A stretch of 61,061 nucleotides of DNA from Microbacterium aurantiacum (lineage in GTDB: Bacteria > Actinomycetota > Actinomycetes > Actinomycetales > Microbacteriaceae), in contig NZ_JAJPDW010000009.1 in NCBI RefSeq assembly GCF_021654035.1, positions 1 to 61,061 of the forward strand, in the 5' to 3' direction. Shown here piece after piece: positions 17,737-26,818 of the stretch; position 1 is the stretch's first letter; each line of letters begins with the position of its first letter. The position numbers and the translations under genes were made by a program. The notes below the pieces were generated by a model. The model made no database searches. It was given only the letters and a program-made list of their open reading frames with translations, and was not told where the DNA came from.

Positions 17737-18387
17737 ATGCGTCGAGGAAGCTTCCGGGACGACACCGTCGACTACGCCGCCGTCGGAGCCACCCAGGCCC
17801 CCGATCTGATGCAGTACCCGCCCGAGCGGAGCATCCCTGCGGAACAGTCGTGGCGCATCGGCAGCGGCGAAGCGCGGTTCCGCTCCGCGGGCGAGGCACT
17901 GCTGTCGTGGACGGCGCAGCGCGGGGCGGGGCTCGCCCTGAGCGACGTGCGTCCGGCCGCGGGACCGACCTACGCCGGTGTCAGCTTCGACCCGGAGGGG
18001 GTGCCCGTCGCCCCGAGCAGGAGCGAGTCGGACGTGCGCTACGACGCCGACGGCACCCCGTACGTCGCCGGGGGGACGACGGTGCGCGTGGCGGGTCGCG
18101 TGGGAGGAATGCGGGCGGATGCCGAGCTCCGCGTCATCTTCGCCGTCGACGAGCCGCGACGGATCGGTTTCGCGATCGGCACCGTGGGCGACTCCGTCGT
18201 CAGCGGCGAGGAGTCGCTCATGCTGGACTGGCACGACAACGACGAGGTGTGGTTCACCGTCCGCGCGTTCGACGCTCCGAAGGCCCCTCTCCACCGACTG
18301 TTCCCCGCGTTGACGCGGAGGCGGCGACGTGCGCTCTTTTCCGGCTATCTCCGCGCCATCTCACCTCTGTACACGACGTCGGCCTGA
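17737..18387 (+). CDS. DUF1990 family protein
   Basis: The 216-residue product belongs to the DUF1990 family, soluble proteins of unknown function common in Actinobacteria. Family features are the N-terminal DYAAVGATQ segment, EARFRSAGEALLSWTAQRGAG, and the C-terminal GDSVVSGEESLMLDWHDNDEVWF strand pattern. It has no signal peptide, transmembrane helix or recognisable active site; the fold is thought to resemble lipid-binding START-like domains, which is not shown here. The ATG at 17737 is supported by the -10 box seven bases upstream. hemW starts one base after its stop codon, so the two are co-transcribed and may be translationally coupled. Confidence 0.8.
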   Translation: MRRGSFRDDTVDYAAVGATQAPDLMQYPPERSIPAEQSWRIGSGEARFRSAGEALLSWTAQRGAGLALSDVRPAAGPTYAGVSFDPEGVPVAPSRSESDVRYDADGTPYVAGGTTVRVAGRVGGMRADAELRVIFAVDEPRRIGFAIGTVGDSVVSGEESLMLDWHDNDEVWFTVRAFDAPKAPLHRLFPALTRRRRRALFSGYLRAISPLYTTSA

Positions 18388-18388
18388 C

Positions 18389-19606
18389 GTGGGGGCTGCG
18401 CTTCCGCTCGGTGACCCGATTCCCGCGGCGGGTCCTCTCGGGGAGGACTCGACGTGGTCGGCGGACGCGCCGTTCAGCGTGTACCTGCACGTTCCGTTCT
18501 GCCGCGTCCGTTGCGGCTACTGCGACTTCAACACCTACACCGCACAGGAACTGCACGGCGCGTCCCAGGACGCGTACGCCGAGACCGTCCGGCGGGAGAT
18601 CACCCTCTCTGCTGCGCAGCTCGCCGCACGCGGTCCGTTGCGCCCCGCGACGACGGTGTTCCTCGGGGGCGGAACCCCGACCCTTCTTCCCGCAGGCGAC
18701 CTCGGGCGGATGCTCCACGGCGTCGCCGAGGAGTTCGGTATCGCCCCTGACGCCGAGGTGACCGTGGAGGCCAATCCCGACACGGTCGTCGACGGCACCG
18801 CCGAGGCGCTGGCGGCGGCCGGAGTGACCCGGATGTCCGTCGGCATGCAGTCGGCGGTCCCGCACGTGCTGGCGAGCCTCGATCGCACACACCGCCCCGA
18901 GAACGTCCGCTCCGCGGTGAACTCCGCGCGGGCGGCGGGTCTGCAGGTGAGCGTCGACGTGATCTACGGCGCGCCGGGCGAGGCGCTGGAGGATTGGCGG
19001 CGCTCGCTCGACGCCGCCCTCGCACTGGAGCCCGATCACATCTCCGCGTACGCCCTCATCGTGGAGGACGGGACGAAGCTCGCCCGACAGATCCGCCGCG
19101 GCGAGGTCGTTCCGCCCGACGACGATCTGCAGGCGGACATGTACGAGCTGGCCGACGCACTCCTCGGTGAGGCCGGATACGACTGGTACGAGGTGTCGAA
19201 CTGGGCACGCACCCCCGACAGCCGCTCACGCCACAATCTCGCGTACTGGGAAGGTGCCGACTGGTGGGGCTACGGCCCCGGCGCGCACAGCCACATCGCG
19301 GGTACCCGGTTCTGGAATGTGCGGCACCCGGCGGCGTACGCCGCGCGCCTCGCCGCAGGGGAGTCGCCGGCGGCGGGACGCGAGACGCCGGACGCGACAG
19401 CGCGCCGATGGGAGGAGGTGCTCCTCCGCACCCGCATCCGCGACGGGCTTCCCGTCGAGCGTCTGTCGGCGTCCGGACGACGAGCTCTCGCCGCTCTGAT
19501 CGCCGACGGACTGGTCGACGGCGCAGCAGCGGTCCACGGTCGGGTGGTGCTGACGCTGCGCGGACGTCTCCTCGGCGACACGGTGGCCCGCGCACTGACC
19601 TCCTGA
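18389..19606 (+). CDS. hemW: Radical SAM heme chaperone HemW (coproporphyrinogen III oxidase-like)
   Basis: HemW is a radical SAM protein that binds heme and is thought to insert it into respiratory enzymes; it is often mislabelled HemN. The 405-residue product has the [4Fe-4S] cluster motif C38-x3-C42-x2-C45 (FCRVRCGYCDF), preceded by VYLHVPF. FLGGGTPTLL follows near residue 95, then the SAM-binding GMQSA region and a C-terminal HemN-type domain. It lacks the extra N-terminal cysteine residues of true HemN. The GTG at 18389 is one base after the DUF1990 stop and is the best start; the open frame extends upstream but only inside the previous gene. Confidence 0.92.
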   Translation: MGAALPLGDPIPAAGPLGEDSTWSADAPFSVYLHVPFCRVRCGYCDFNTYTAQELHGASQDAYAETVRREITLSAAQLAARGPLRPATTVFLGGGTPTLLPAGDLGRMLHGVAEEFGIAPDAEVTVEANPDTVVDGTAEALAAAGVTRMSVGMQSAVPHVLASLDRTHRPENVRSAVNSARAAGLQVSVDVIYGAPGEALEDWRRSLDAALALEPDHISAYALIVEDGTKLARQIRRGEVVPPDDDLQADMYELADALLGEAGYDWYEVSNWARTPDSRSRHNLAYWEGADWWGYGPGAHSHIAGTRFWNVRHPAAYAARLAAGESPAAGRETPDATARRWEEVLLRTRIRDGLPVERLSASGRRALAALIADGLVDGAAAVHGRVVLTLRGRLLGDTVARALTS

Positions 19607-19637
19607 GCGCCTCCCGAGCCGACCCGGGGCCATCGAG

Positions 19638-19643
19638 TAGAAT
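19638..19643 (+). promoter_or_regulatory. -10 box of hrcA
   Basis: TAGAAT ends on the first base of the CIRCE element, so HrcA bound at CIRCE would block transcription start. No clear -35 box was seen. Confidence 0.6.
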
Positions 19644-19669
19644 TGGCACTCGATTCCGGTGAGTGCCAA
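19643..19669. promoter_or_regulatory. CIRCE element (HrcA operator)
   Basis: TTGGCACTC-N9-GAGTGCCAA is a perfect 9-9-9 inverted repeat, one symmetrical base pair away from the consensus TTAGCACTC-N9-GAGTGCTAA. It lies immediately before hrcA, so the hrcA-dnaJ operon is autorepressed and induced on heat shock. This is a confident call from the known motif. Confidence 0.95.
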
Positions 19670-19689
19670 CGATCGTCCGAGGAGGTGGC

Positions 19690-20736
19690 ATGGTCAGCGA
19701 GCGGGGCCTCCAGGTGCTGCGCGCCATCGTTCAGGACTACGTCGACACGCGTGAGCCCGTGGGCAGCAAGGCGATCGTCGATCGTCACGCCTTCGGCGTG
19801 TCCGCCGCGACGATCCGAAACGACATGGCCCAGCTCGAGGACGAGGAGCTCATCGCGGCTCCGCACACCTCATCCGGCAGGGTTCCCACTGACAAGGGTT
19901 ACCGCGTTTTCGTCGACCATCTGGCGGAGCTCCGCCCGTTGAGCACCGCGCAGCGCAGCGCCATCGCCTCCTTCCTGGAGGGGTCGAGCGACCTGGACGA
20001 CGTCCTCACGCGCACGGTGCGCGCCCTGACCAGCCTCACGGGACAGGTCGCGATCGTGCAGTATCCCTCGTTCGCCCGGGCACGCGTCACCCATGTGGAG
20101 CTCGTGCAGCTCGGCGGCGGACGGATGCTGGTCATCGTCGTCACCGACACCGGACGGGTGTCGCAGCGCGTCGCCTCCGTGCGCGACGAGTTCGACGACA
20201 GCGATCTCGGCCGGATCCGGGCGGAGCTGGGAACCCTCCTCGTCGGCAGGCCCGTGCGGGAGGGACTCGAGCGCATCGCCGCGCGGATCGCGACACCCGA
20301 TGAACCCACGGTCCCGCGGGAGACGGCCACGATCCTCATCGCGAAGGCCGTGGCGGAGGAGCTCGAGCACTTCCGGCAGGACCGCCTCGTGATGGCCGGC
20401 AGCGCCAACCTCGCCCGCAGCGAAGCGGACTTCCGCGGGAGCATCTATCCGCTCCTCGAGGCGATCGAGGAGCAGGTGACCATCCTCCGGCTGATGGGCG
20501 AGATGGTCGCGGACGATCAGGGCCTCGCCGCGAGCATCGGGCGCGAGAACGAACCGTTCGGCCTCGGCGAGGCATCCGTCCTGGCCAGCGACTACGACGT
20601 GACCGGTGCGCGTACCCGTGCGCGCGTCGGTCTCCTCGGTCCGATGCGGATGGATTACCCGACCAATCTCGCGGCGGTGCGGGCCGTGGCCCGATACCTC
20701 ACGCGGATCCTCGAAGAAGACGAGAGCGGCCGCTGA
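19690..20736 (+). CDS. hrcA: Heat-inducible transcription repressor HrcA
   Basis: HrcA binds CIRCE and represses heat-shock operons; its activity depends on GroEL. The 348-residue product has an N-terminal winged helix (SERGLQVLRAIVQDYVDTRE, then GSKAIVDRHAFGVSAATIRN, about 1-50), then LEDEELIAAPHTSSGRVPTD, which is strongly conserved, and a GAF-like dimerisation domain ending with GPMRMDYPTNLAAVRAVARY. The ATG at 19690 follows GGAGGT closely. The in-frame GTG at 19663 lies inside CIRCE and is rejected. It is followed by dnaJ after 45 bases, the classical hrcA-dnaJ order of Actinobacteria without grpE or dnaK. Confidence 0.97.
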   Translation: MVSERGLQVLRAIVQDYVDTREPVGSKAIVDRHAFGVSAATIRNDMAQLEDEELIAAPHTSSGRVPTDKGYRVFVDHLAELRPLSTAQRSAIASFLEGSSDLDDVLTRTVRALTSLTGQVAIVQYPSFARARVTHVELVQLGGGRMLVIVVTDTGRVSQRVASVRDEFDDSDLGRIRAELGTLLVGRPVREGLERIAARIATPDEPTVPRETATILIAKAVAEELEHFRQDRLVMAGSANLARSEADFRGSIYPLLEAIEEQVTILRLMGEMVADDQGLAASIGRENEPFGLGEASVLASDYDVTGARTRARVGLLGPMRMDYPTNLAAVRAVARYLTRILEEDESGR

Positions 20737-20781
20737 CGCTGCTCACCCGACCCCGCGTTCCGCGCGGGCAGAAAGGCCACC

Positions 20782-21885
20782 GTGACTGACCACTACGAGG
20801 TCCTCGGCGTCGCGCGCGACGCCAGTCCGGATGAGATCAAGAAGGCGTACCGGCGCCTGGCCCGCCAGTTGCACCCGGATGTCAATCCGGGAGACGACGC
20901 GGCCGAGCGCTTCAAGCTCGTCACCCACGCGTACGACGTGCTGAGCGACCCCGATCAGCGTGCCCGGTACGACATGGGCGGCGACGGCGGTGGACTCGGC
21001 GGTGCCGGGTTCGGCGGCTTCGGTGACATCTTCGAGACCTTCTTCGGCGGCGGCGGAGCCCGCGCGGGGCGTCCGCGCTCGCGTCGGGAGCGCGGGCAGG
21101 ACGCCCTCGTGAAGGTCTCCCTCGAACTCGGCGACGTCGTCTTCGGCGTGCACCGCGACATCGAGGTCGACACCGCCGTGGGGTGCGAGACCTGCGAGGG
21201 GTCCTGCTGTCAGCCGGGCACCGCACCCGTGACATGCGACATCTGCCACGGATCGGGGCACGTCCAGCGTCAGGTCCGCAGCCTGCTCGGGAACGTCGTC
21301 ACGAGCCAGCCCTGCTCGGTATGCCAGGGATACGGCACGACCATCCCGTACCCGTGCGCCACCTGCCAGGGACAGGGACGGGTCCGTTCCCGCCGAACGG
21401 TCTCCCTCGACATCCCCGCCGGCGTCGAGACCGGTCTCCGCCTCCAGCTTCCGGGCTCGGGAGAGGTGGGGCCCGCCGGCGGCCCGAACGGCGACCTGTA
21501 CATCGAGATCTCCGTCGCCCCGCACGACGCGTTCAGCCGCGAGGGGGACGATCTGCTCGCCACCCTCGAGGTGTCGATGCCCGACGCGATCCTCGGGACG
21601 ACCACCACCATCACGTCGTTGGACGGCCCGGTCGATCTCGAGATCCGTCCCGGCGTGCAGGCGGGCGACGTGCTGACCATCAAGGGACGGGGCATCACTC
21701 CGTTGCGCGGTTCTCAGCGCGGCGATCTGCGCGTCGGAGTCCACGTCGTGACCCCCACCCGACTCGACGCGAAGGAACGTGCGCTGATCGAAGAGTTCGC
21801 CCGACGCACGAAGGCGCCCTCCCCTCGGCTCTCCGAGTTCCATCAGGGACTGTTCGCGAAGCTCCGCGATCGGTTCCGCCACTGA
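20782..21885 (+). CDS. dnaJ: Molecular chaperone DnaJ (DnaJ2)
   Basis: This Hsp40 co-chaperone stimulates DnaK ATPase and binds unfolded proteins. The 367-residue product has a J domain (1-65) with HPD at 31-33, a short glycine/phenylalanine-rich linker ([20 protein letters not shown]), four zinc-binding CxxCxGxG-type repeats, and two beta-barrel substrate domains. The first repeat reads CETCEGSC, with Cys for the last Gly, and the others are [16 protein letters not shown] and CATCQGQG; the variant looks normal for this actinobacterial paralogue. It starts with GTG at 20782 after GAAAGG. Its location with hrcA, not with dnaK, identifies it as the second DnaJ. CIRCE control is expected. Confidence 0.95.
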   Translation: MTDHYEVLGVARDASPDEIKKAYRRLARQLHPDVNPGDDAAERFKLVTHAYDVLSDPDQRARYDMGGDGGGLGGAGFGGFGDIFETFFGGGGARAGRPRSRRERGQDALVKVSLELGDVVFGVHRDIEVDTAVGCETCEGSCCQPGTAPVTCDICHGSGHVQRQVRSLLGNVVTSQPCSVCQGYGTTIPYPCATCQGQGRVRSRRTVSLDIPAGVETGLRLQLPGSGEVGPAGGPNGDLYIEISVAPHDAFSREGDDLLATLEVSMPDAILGTTTTITSLDGPVDLEIRPGVQAGDVLTIKGRGITPLRGSQRGDLRVGVHVVTPTRLDAKERALIEEFARRTKAPSPRLSEFHQGLFAKLRDRFRH

Positions 21886-21886
21886 G

Positions 21887-22618
21887 ATGGCTCTGCATTT
21901 CGTGACGGATGCCGTCTCCGACGCCGCCGTCGGCGACGACCTCGTCCTCTCCGGTACCGAGGCGCACCACGCCGCGACGGTGCGCCGAGTGAGGGCGGGG
22001 GAGGCCGTCACGATCGGGGACGGCCGAGGGGTCTGGGCGGAGGGTACCTGCACGGAGGTCGCGCCCCGGCGCGTGGTGGTCGCGGTCACGGTGCGACGCG
22101 AGGTCCCGGCTTCCCGCCCGCGCGTGGTGCTGGTCCAGGCGCTGGCGAAGGGCGATCGGGACGAGCTCGCCGTTCAGGCGTCGACGGAACTCGGCGTCGA
22201 TGAGATCGTCCCGTGGCAGGCGGAGCGCAGCGTGTCGCGCTGGGATGCGGCCAAGGCGATCAAGGGTCGTGCTCGCTGGACCACGATCGTCCGGGAGGCG
22301 GCCAAGCAGGCGCACCGGGCCTGGATCCCCGCCGTCGCGCCCCTCGCGACCACGCGCGAGGTCGCGTCCGCGTTCGCCGCGGCTCACCTCGTCGTCCTCG
22401 ACCCCGACGGGTCGGAGCGCGTGAGCGAACTCCGCTTCACCGACGACGAGGACGTCGTCCTCGTCGTCGGGCCCGAAGGCGGGATATCGGACGGCGAGCT
22501 CCGCACCTTCTCCGACGCGGGGGCCGTTGTCGCGCGCCTCGGCGACACGGTGCTGCGCACCTCCACGGCGGGGCCCGCGGCGCTCGCGGTCCTGAGCGCG
22601 TCGCTCGAGCGCTGGTGA
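21887..22618 (+). CDS. rsmE: 16S rRNA (uracil1498-N3)-methyltransferase
   Basis: RsmE methylates N3 of U1498 in 16S rRNA with S-adenosylmethionine and has a SPOUT (knotted) fold. The 243-residue product has an N-terminal PUA-like domain (1-70), and the C-terminal knot shows VLVQALAKGDRDELAVQAST, ELGVDEIVPWQAERSV, VLVVGPEGGISDGELRTF, and RLGDTVLRTSTAGPAALAVL in order, which are the family hallmarks. It starts one base after the dnaJ stop, so it belongs to the same operon. The ATG at 21887 is the only sensible start. This gene order (hrcA-dnaJ-rsmE-HIT-phoH-ybeY) is conserved in Actinobacteria. Confidence 0.95.
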   Translation: MALHFVTDAVSDAAVGDDLVLSGTEAHHAATVRRVRAGEAVTIGDGRGVWAEGTCTEVAPRRVVVAVTVRREVPASRPRVVLVQALAKGDRDELAVQASTELGVDEIVPWQAERSVSRWDAAKAIKGRARWTTIVREAAKQAHRAWIPAVAPLATTREVASAFAAAHLVVLDPDGSERVSELRFTDDEDVVLVVGPEGGISDGELRTFSDAGAVVARLGDTVLRTSTAGPAALAVLSASLERW

Positions 22619-22646
22619 CCCCGCCGGTCCTCGCAATCCGCGCGGA

Positions 22647-22652
22647 TAGACT
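22647..22652 (+). promoter_or_regulatory. -10 box of the HIT-phoH operon
   Basis: TAGACT, seven bases before the ATG at 22660. It predicts an internal, leaderless promoter that separates the HIT-phoH-ybeY-corC-era genes from heat-shock control. Confidence 0.55.
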
Positions 22653-22659
22653 GGCCGCT

Positions 22660-23007
22660 ATGGCCGAGTCGTCGATCTTCACCCGCATCCTCCGCGGAGA
22701 CATCCCCGCGGAGATCCTCGCCGAGACCAAGAACGTCTTCGCCATCCGCGACATCGCGCCGCAGGCGCCCCTGCATCTCCTGGTGATCCCCAAGTCGGAG
22801 GAGTACCGCAACGTCGTGGAGCTCGCGGCCGGTGCACCCGACATCCTGGCCGAGATGATCGGTCTCGCGTCTTCGCTCGCCGCGGAACACGGTGACGGCG
22901 ATTTCCGACTGGTGTTCAACACCGGCGCCGGCGCCGGTCAGACGGTCTTCCATGTGCACGCACACGTCCTGGCCGGTGGGCTGGGGGAGAAGAGTCTCGG
23001 TGGCTGA
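22660..23007 (+). CDS. HIT family nucleotide-binding protein (Hint-like)
   Basis: This 115-residue protein belongs to the histidine-triad superfamily, Hint branch, which hydrolyses purine nucleoside phosphoramidates. The product begins with the typical SIFTRILRGDIPAEILAET and ends with the triad HVHAHVLAG (near 102-110), with the catalytic histidine in the central position. The length is standard for a Hint monomer. The ATG at 22660 is marked by a TAGACT -10 box seven bases upstream. It overlaps phoH by eight bases, so translation is coupled. The physiological substrate in this organism is not known. Confidence 0.92.
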   Translation: MAESSIFTRILRGDIPAEILAETKNVFAIRDIAPQAPLHLLVIPKSEEYRNVVELAAGAPDILAEMIGLASSLAAEHGDGDFRLVFNTGAGAGQTVFHVHAHVLAGGLGEKSLGG

Positions 23008-24076
23008 CGACACCTCGACAGAACGCATCTACGCCGACGGGGTGGCGATGGTCCAGCTCCTCGGCCCGCAGGATCGGCTGCTCCGTGTGGTCGAGCGGGA
23101 GCACCCGAGTGTGGACGTGCTCGTCCGCGGGAACGAGATCACCCTCTCGGGGGCGACCGACGACGTCGCGGCGGCGCGGCGGCTCGTGGACGAGCTGCTC
23201 GAGATGACGCGAGCGGGGCACGACCTCGCTCCCTCCGACGTCTCCTCATCCAACCGGATCCTCCGCAGCGACGGCGGCCCCCGCCCGTCCGAGGTGCTCG
23301 GAGAGGCGATCCTCTCCTCGCGGGGCAAGGTGATCAGGCCGAAGACGGCGGGGCAGAAGGCGTACGTCGACGCGATCGAGGATCACACGATCGTGTTCGG
23401 CATCGGTCCGGCCGGTACCGGGAAGACCTACCTCGCCATGGCGAAGGCGGTGCAGGCCCTGCAGCGCAAGGAGGTCAACCGGATCATCCTCACGCGCCCT
23501 GCCGTCGAGGCGGGGGAGCGGTTGGGCTTCCTCCCCGGGACTCTCACCGACAAGATCGATCCCTATCTGCGCCCGCTCTACGACGCCCTCAACGAGATGA
23601 TGGATCCGGAGCTGGTCCCCAAGCTCATGGCGACCGGCACGATCGAGGTCGCGCCGCTTGCGTATATGCGCGGACGCACCCTCAACGACTCCTTCGTCGT
23701 CCTCGACGAAGCGCAGAACACGACGCCGGAACAGATGAAGATGTTCCTCACGCGACTGGGGTTCGGGACCCGGATGGTCGTCACCGGCGACGTCACCCAG
23801 GTCGACCTCCCGCAGGGGGCGTCCGGACTCCGCCTGGTGACCCGCGTGCTGTCGGACATCGATGACATCCACTTCGCCCATCTGACGTCGGAGGATGTCG
23901 TCCGGCACACGCTGGTCGGACGCATCGTCGACGCGTACAGCGCCTACGACGAGAAGCGATTGGCGGCTCGACGCGAGCGCGATGAGGCGAGCGAGTTCGC
24001 CAACCGCGCCGACCGACGCGGAGGACCGCGCGGCGCAGGCCCGCGCGACCGTCTGGGCAAGAGGGGGCGTTCATGA
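23000..24076 (+). CDS. phoH: PhoH family ATPase
   Basis: PhoH-like proteins are cytoplasmic P-loop ATPases, probably RNA helicases or RNA-associated. The 358-residue product has an N-terminal KH-like region (about 20-75), then the Walker A motif GPAGTGKTYLAMAKAVQAL near residues 136-154, RPAVEAGERLGFLPGTL, and the Walker B region FVVLDEAQNTTPEQMKMFL followed by VVTGDVTQVDLP. The C-terminal tail is charged (RADRRGGPRGAGPRDRLGKR). The GTG at 23000 overlaps the HIT gene end; no upstream alternative is credible. It overlaps ybeY by ATGA. The operon with ybeY and era points to RNA processing and ribosome maturation. Confidence 0.93.
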   Translation: MADDTSTERIYADGVAMVQLLGPQDRLLRVVEREHPSVDVLVRGNEITLSGATDDVAAARRLVDELLEMTRAGHDLAPSDVSSSNRILRSDGGPRPSEVLGEAILSSRGKVIRPKTAGQKAYVDAIEDHTIVFGIGPAGTGKTYLAMAKAVQALQRKEVNRIILTRPAVEAGERLGFLPGTLTDKIDPYLRPLYDALNEMMDPELVPKLMATGTIEVAPLAYMRGRTLNDSFVVLDEAQNTTPEQMKMFLTRLGFGTRMVVTGDVTQVDLPQGASGLRLVTRVLSDIDDIHFAHLTSEDVVRHTLVGRIVDAYSAYDEKRLAARRERDEASEFANRADRRGGPRGAGPRDRLGKRGRS

Positions 24077-24543
24077 CGATCGAGATCAGCAACGAGTCGG
24101 GGATCGACGTCGACGAGACCGTGCTCCTCCGCCTCACGGAGCACAACCTGTCGGAACTGCGCGTGAGTCCGGACGCGGATGTCGCCATCCTCCTGGTCGA
24201 CGAGGGCGCGATGGAATCGCTCCACGTCCAGTGGATGGACGAGCCGGGGCCGACCGACGTCCTGAGCTTCCCCATGGACGAGCTCCGCCCGGGGACCGAG
24301 GACATGCCCACGCCTCCCGGACTCCTCGGCGACATCGTGCTGTGCCCGCAGGTCGCGGAGGCGCAGGCGGTCGCGGCCCGGCACTCGACCGCCGATGAGC
24401 TGATCCTGCTCACCACCCACGGCCTGCTCCACCTCCTCGGCTTCGACCATGCCGAGCCGGAGGAGGAACGGGAGATGTTCGGCCTCCAGCGCGAGCTCAT
24501 CGCGAGCTTCCACGCGGCCGAACGCCGTCGGCCTCGCACATGA
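24073..24543 (+). CDS. ybeY: rRNA maturation endoribonuclease YbeY
   Basis: YbeY is a zinc-dependent single-strand endoribonuclease involved in 16S rRNA 3'-end maturation. The 156-residue product has the metal site HGLLHLLGFDH at about residues 116-126, with all three histidines (H116, H120 and H126). The conserved VLSFPMDE lies near 60-67. The length matches the family. The start overlaps the phoH stop (ATGA at 24073-24076), and the stop overlaps the next gene's start, so four genes are translationally coupled in a row. Cytoplasmic. Confidence 0.96.
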   Translation: MTIEISNESGIDVDETVLLRLTEHNLSELRVSPDADVAILLVDEGAMESLHVQWMDEPGPTDVLSFPMDELRPGTEDMPTPPGLLGDIVLCPQVAEAQAVAARHSTADELILLTTHGLLHLLGFDHAEPEEEREMFGLQRELIASFHAAERRRPRT

Positions 24544-25904
24544 CCGAAGCGCTCCTGCTCGTCGGGGCCGCCCTTCTGCTCGGTTTCGGCTTCCTGATGG
24601 TGGCCCTCGACGCCGCCCTCGGCGTGACTTCCCGCGCCGACCTGGCGGAGCTCGGCTCGGACGGCCGCAATGCCGTGTCTCTGCGGCGCATCGCGGTCGA
24701 CCCCGAAGCCCACACCAACGCCGTCATCTTCATCCGAGTGCTGGCAGAGACCACCGCGGCCGTCCTGGTGACGGTGGCCCTCACCCTGCTGTTCGACAAC
24801 ATCTGGTGGGCCATGCTCGCCGCGGCCGTGCTCATGACGGGGATCTCCTACATCGTCGTGGGCGCGAGCCCCCGCAGCGTGGGTCGGCAGCACGCCCGCG
24901 GTCTGCTCCGCGCCGCGGCGCCCGTCGTCCGCGGCGTCCGCGTCCTCCTCGGTCCCCTCGCACACGGCCTCGCCGCCATCGGCACACGTGTCGCTCCGGG
25001 ACGCGCACGGACAGGGTCCTTCGCATCGGAGGAGCAGCTGCTGAGCATCATCGACGAGGCCGCGGAGAACGACCTGATCGAGGAGGACGACCGCGAGCTC
25101 ATCCACTCGGTGTTCGATTTCACAGAGACGTACGTGCGCGCCGTCATGGTGCCGCGCACCGACATGGTGACGGTGGATGCCGCGGCGTCGACGCGCGAGG
25201 CCATGGCCATCTTCCTCGACAAGGGCGTCTCGCGGGTGCCGATCGTCGACGACGAGGCCGACGACGTGATCGGGGTCCTCTACCTGAAGGATCTCGTGCA
25301 GTTCGGCTTCCGTGACGAGGTCGGCTGGCGCGATGCACCCGCCGCCCGCGTGGCGCGCCCGGCGGTGTTCGTCCCCGAGTCGATGCGCGCCGAGACCCTC
25401 CTCCAGCAGATGAAGCGCGATGCCGTGCACGTGTGCCTCGTGGTCGACGAGTACGGGGGCGTCTCGGGCCTGGTCACTCTGGAGGATCTGATCGAAGAGC
25501 TCGTGGGCGAGATCGCCGACGAATACGACCCGCGGGCGGACGAGATCGAGGAGATCGGGCCCGGCCACTACCGCGTCAGTGCCCGCCTCGGCGTCGACGA
25601 GGTCGGCGACCTTTTCGGGATCGACATCGAGGACGAAGACGTCGATTCCATCGGCGGCCTGCTCGGCAAGGCTCTCGGGCGTGTTCCGCAAGCCGGCGCC
25701 ACCGCCGAATACGCCGGCCTCGTCATGATCGGCGGTGCCTCGCGCGGCCGCGGGCGCGGGATCGCGACCGTCTTCGTCGAACGCGCGCCGTCGCCGGTCG
25801 ACGAGAACGTGGGGGAGCGGCATCCGCGAACCGGAGAACTGCGCACGGTGGGCACCGGAGGTGCGGAGACCCGCAGCGACGACCCCCGCGAAGGGAAGAA
25901 CTGA
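24540..25904 (+). CDS. HlyC/CorC family membrane protein (CNNM and CBS domains)
   Basis: Proteins of this family are integral-membrane transporters or regulators implicated in Mg2+ and other cation efflux. The 454-residue product has an N-terminal DUF21/CNNM transmembrane domain (about 1-180; hydrophobic segments LLVGAALLLGFGFLMVALDA, AAVLVTVALTLLFDN and MLAAAVLMTGISYIVVGA). A cytoplasmic pair of CBS domains follows (near 195-320; MVPRTDMVTVDAAAS and CLVVDEYGGVSGLVTLEDLI), then the CorC_HlyC C-terminal domain (YRVSARLGVDEVGDLFGIDI...). The ATG at 24540 overlaps ybeY by four bases. It precedes era by one base. The actual ion is undetermined. Confidence 0.9.
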   Translation: MTEALLLVGAALLLGFGFLMVALDAALGVTSRADLAELGSDGRNAVSLRRIAVDPEAHTNAVIFIRVLAETTAAVLVTVALTLLFDNIWWAMLAAAVLMTGISYIVVGASPRSVGRQHARGLLRAAAPVVRGVRVLLGPLAHGLAAIGTRVAPGRARTGSFASEEQLLSIIDEAAENDLIEEDDRELIHSVFDFTETYVRAVMVPRTDMVTVDAAASTREAMAIFLDKGVSRVPIVDDEADDVIGVLYLKDLVQFGFRDEVGWRDAPAARVARPAVFVPESMRAETLLQQMKRDAVHVCLVVDEYGGVSGLVTLEDLIEELVGEIADEYDPRADEIEEIGPGHYRVSARLGVDEVGDLFGIDIEDEDVDSIGGLLGKALGRVPQAGATAEYAGLVMIGGASRGRGRGIATVFVERAPSPVDENVGERHPRTGELRTVGTGGAETRSDDPREGKN

Positions 25905-25905
25905 G

Positions 25906-26805
25906 ATGACCACTGACACGTTCCGTTCGGGATTCGTGACCTTCGTCGGGCGACCGAACGTCGGCAAATCGACGCTGACCAACGCCCTCGTCGGCGAGAA
26001 GGTCGCGATCATCAGCGACAAGCCGCAGACGACGCGTCGGGCGATCCGCGGCATCGTCACCCGACCGGACGGTCAGCTCGTGATCGTCGACACGCCGGGT
26101 CTCCACAAGCCCCGCACGCTCCTCGGGCAGCGCCTGAACGACCTCGTCGAGTCGGTCCTCGGGGACGTCGACGTCATCGGATTCTGCGTGCCGGCCACCG
26201 AGAAGGTCGGGCCCGGCGATCGTCGCATCGCGGAGTCCCTGTCGGGATATCCCCGGGCGCGCAAGGTCGCGATCGTCACCAAGACGGACGCGGCGTCGCG
26301 CGAGCAGATCACCGATCGCCTGGTCGAAGTGGATGCCCTCCGCGAGGACTGGGATGCCGTCATCCCGCTGTCCTCCCTCACGCGCGACCAGCTGGACGTG
26401 CTCGCCGACGAGCTTCTGGCCATGATGCCGACCGGGCCCGCGCTGTACCCCGAGGACGTCGTCACCGATGAATCCCGCGAGGATCGCATCGCGGAGATCA
26501 TCCGGGAATCGGCCCTCGACGGCGTCCGGGACGAGCTGCCCCACTCGATCGCTGTCACCATCGAGGACATCGCGCGCCGCGAGACCGGCGACATGACAGA
26601 CATCCACGCCAACGTGATCGTCGAGCGGGACAGCCAGAAGGCGATCATCATCGGACACAAGGGCTCGCGCCTCCGCGACGTCGGCGCGCGCGCCCGTGCC
26701 CAGATCGAGCCGCTGGTGGGGACGCGTGTTTTCCTGAAGCTGCATGTGCGGGTCGCGAAAGACTGGCAACGCGATCCCAAGCAGCTCGGGCGCCTCGGAT
26801 TCTGA
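25906..26805 (+). CDS. era: GTPase Era
   Basis: Era binds the 3' end of 16S rRNA and monitors 30S assembly. The 299-residue product has G1 GRPNVGKST (about 12-20), the Era switch I region KPQTTRRAIRG, G3 DTPG (near 60), G4 TKTD (near 124), and a C-terminal KH domain with VERDSQKAIIIGHKGSRLRD. The length is normal. The ATG at 25906 follows the corC stop by one base, with GGGAAG upstream. It is the last gene of the HIT-phoH-ybeY-corC-era operon. Confidence 0.96.
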   Translation: MTTDTFRSGFVTFVGRPNVGKSTLTNALVGEKVAIISDKPQTTRRAIRGIVTRPDGQLVIVDTPGLHKPRTLLGQRLNDLVESVLGDVDVIGFCVPATEKVGPGDRRIAESLSGYPRARKVAIVTKTDAASREQITDRLVEVDALREDWDAVIPLSSLTRDQLDVLADELLAMMPTGPALYPEDVVTDESREDRIAEIIRESALDGVRDELPHSIAVTIEDIARRETGDMTDIHANVIVERDSQKAIIIGHKGSRLRDVGARARAQIEPLVGTRVFLKLHVRVAKDWQRDPKQLGRLGF

Positions 26806-26818
26806 GCCGGGGTCCTGC

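Noticed and set aside
19663..19689. GTG at 19663 as the start of hrcA
   Set aside because: It lies within the CIRCE repeat; the ATG at 19690 has GGAGGT and gives the conserved N-terminus.
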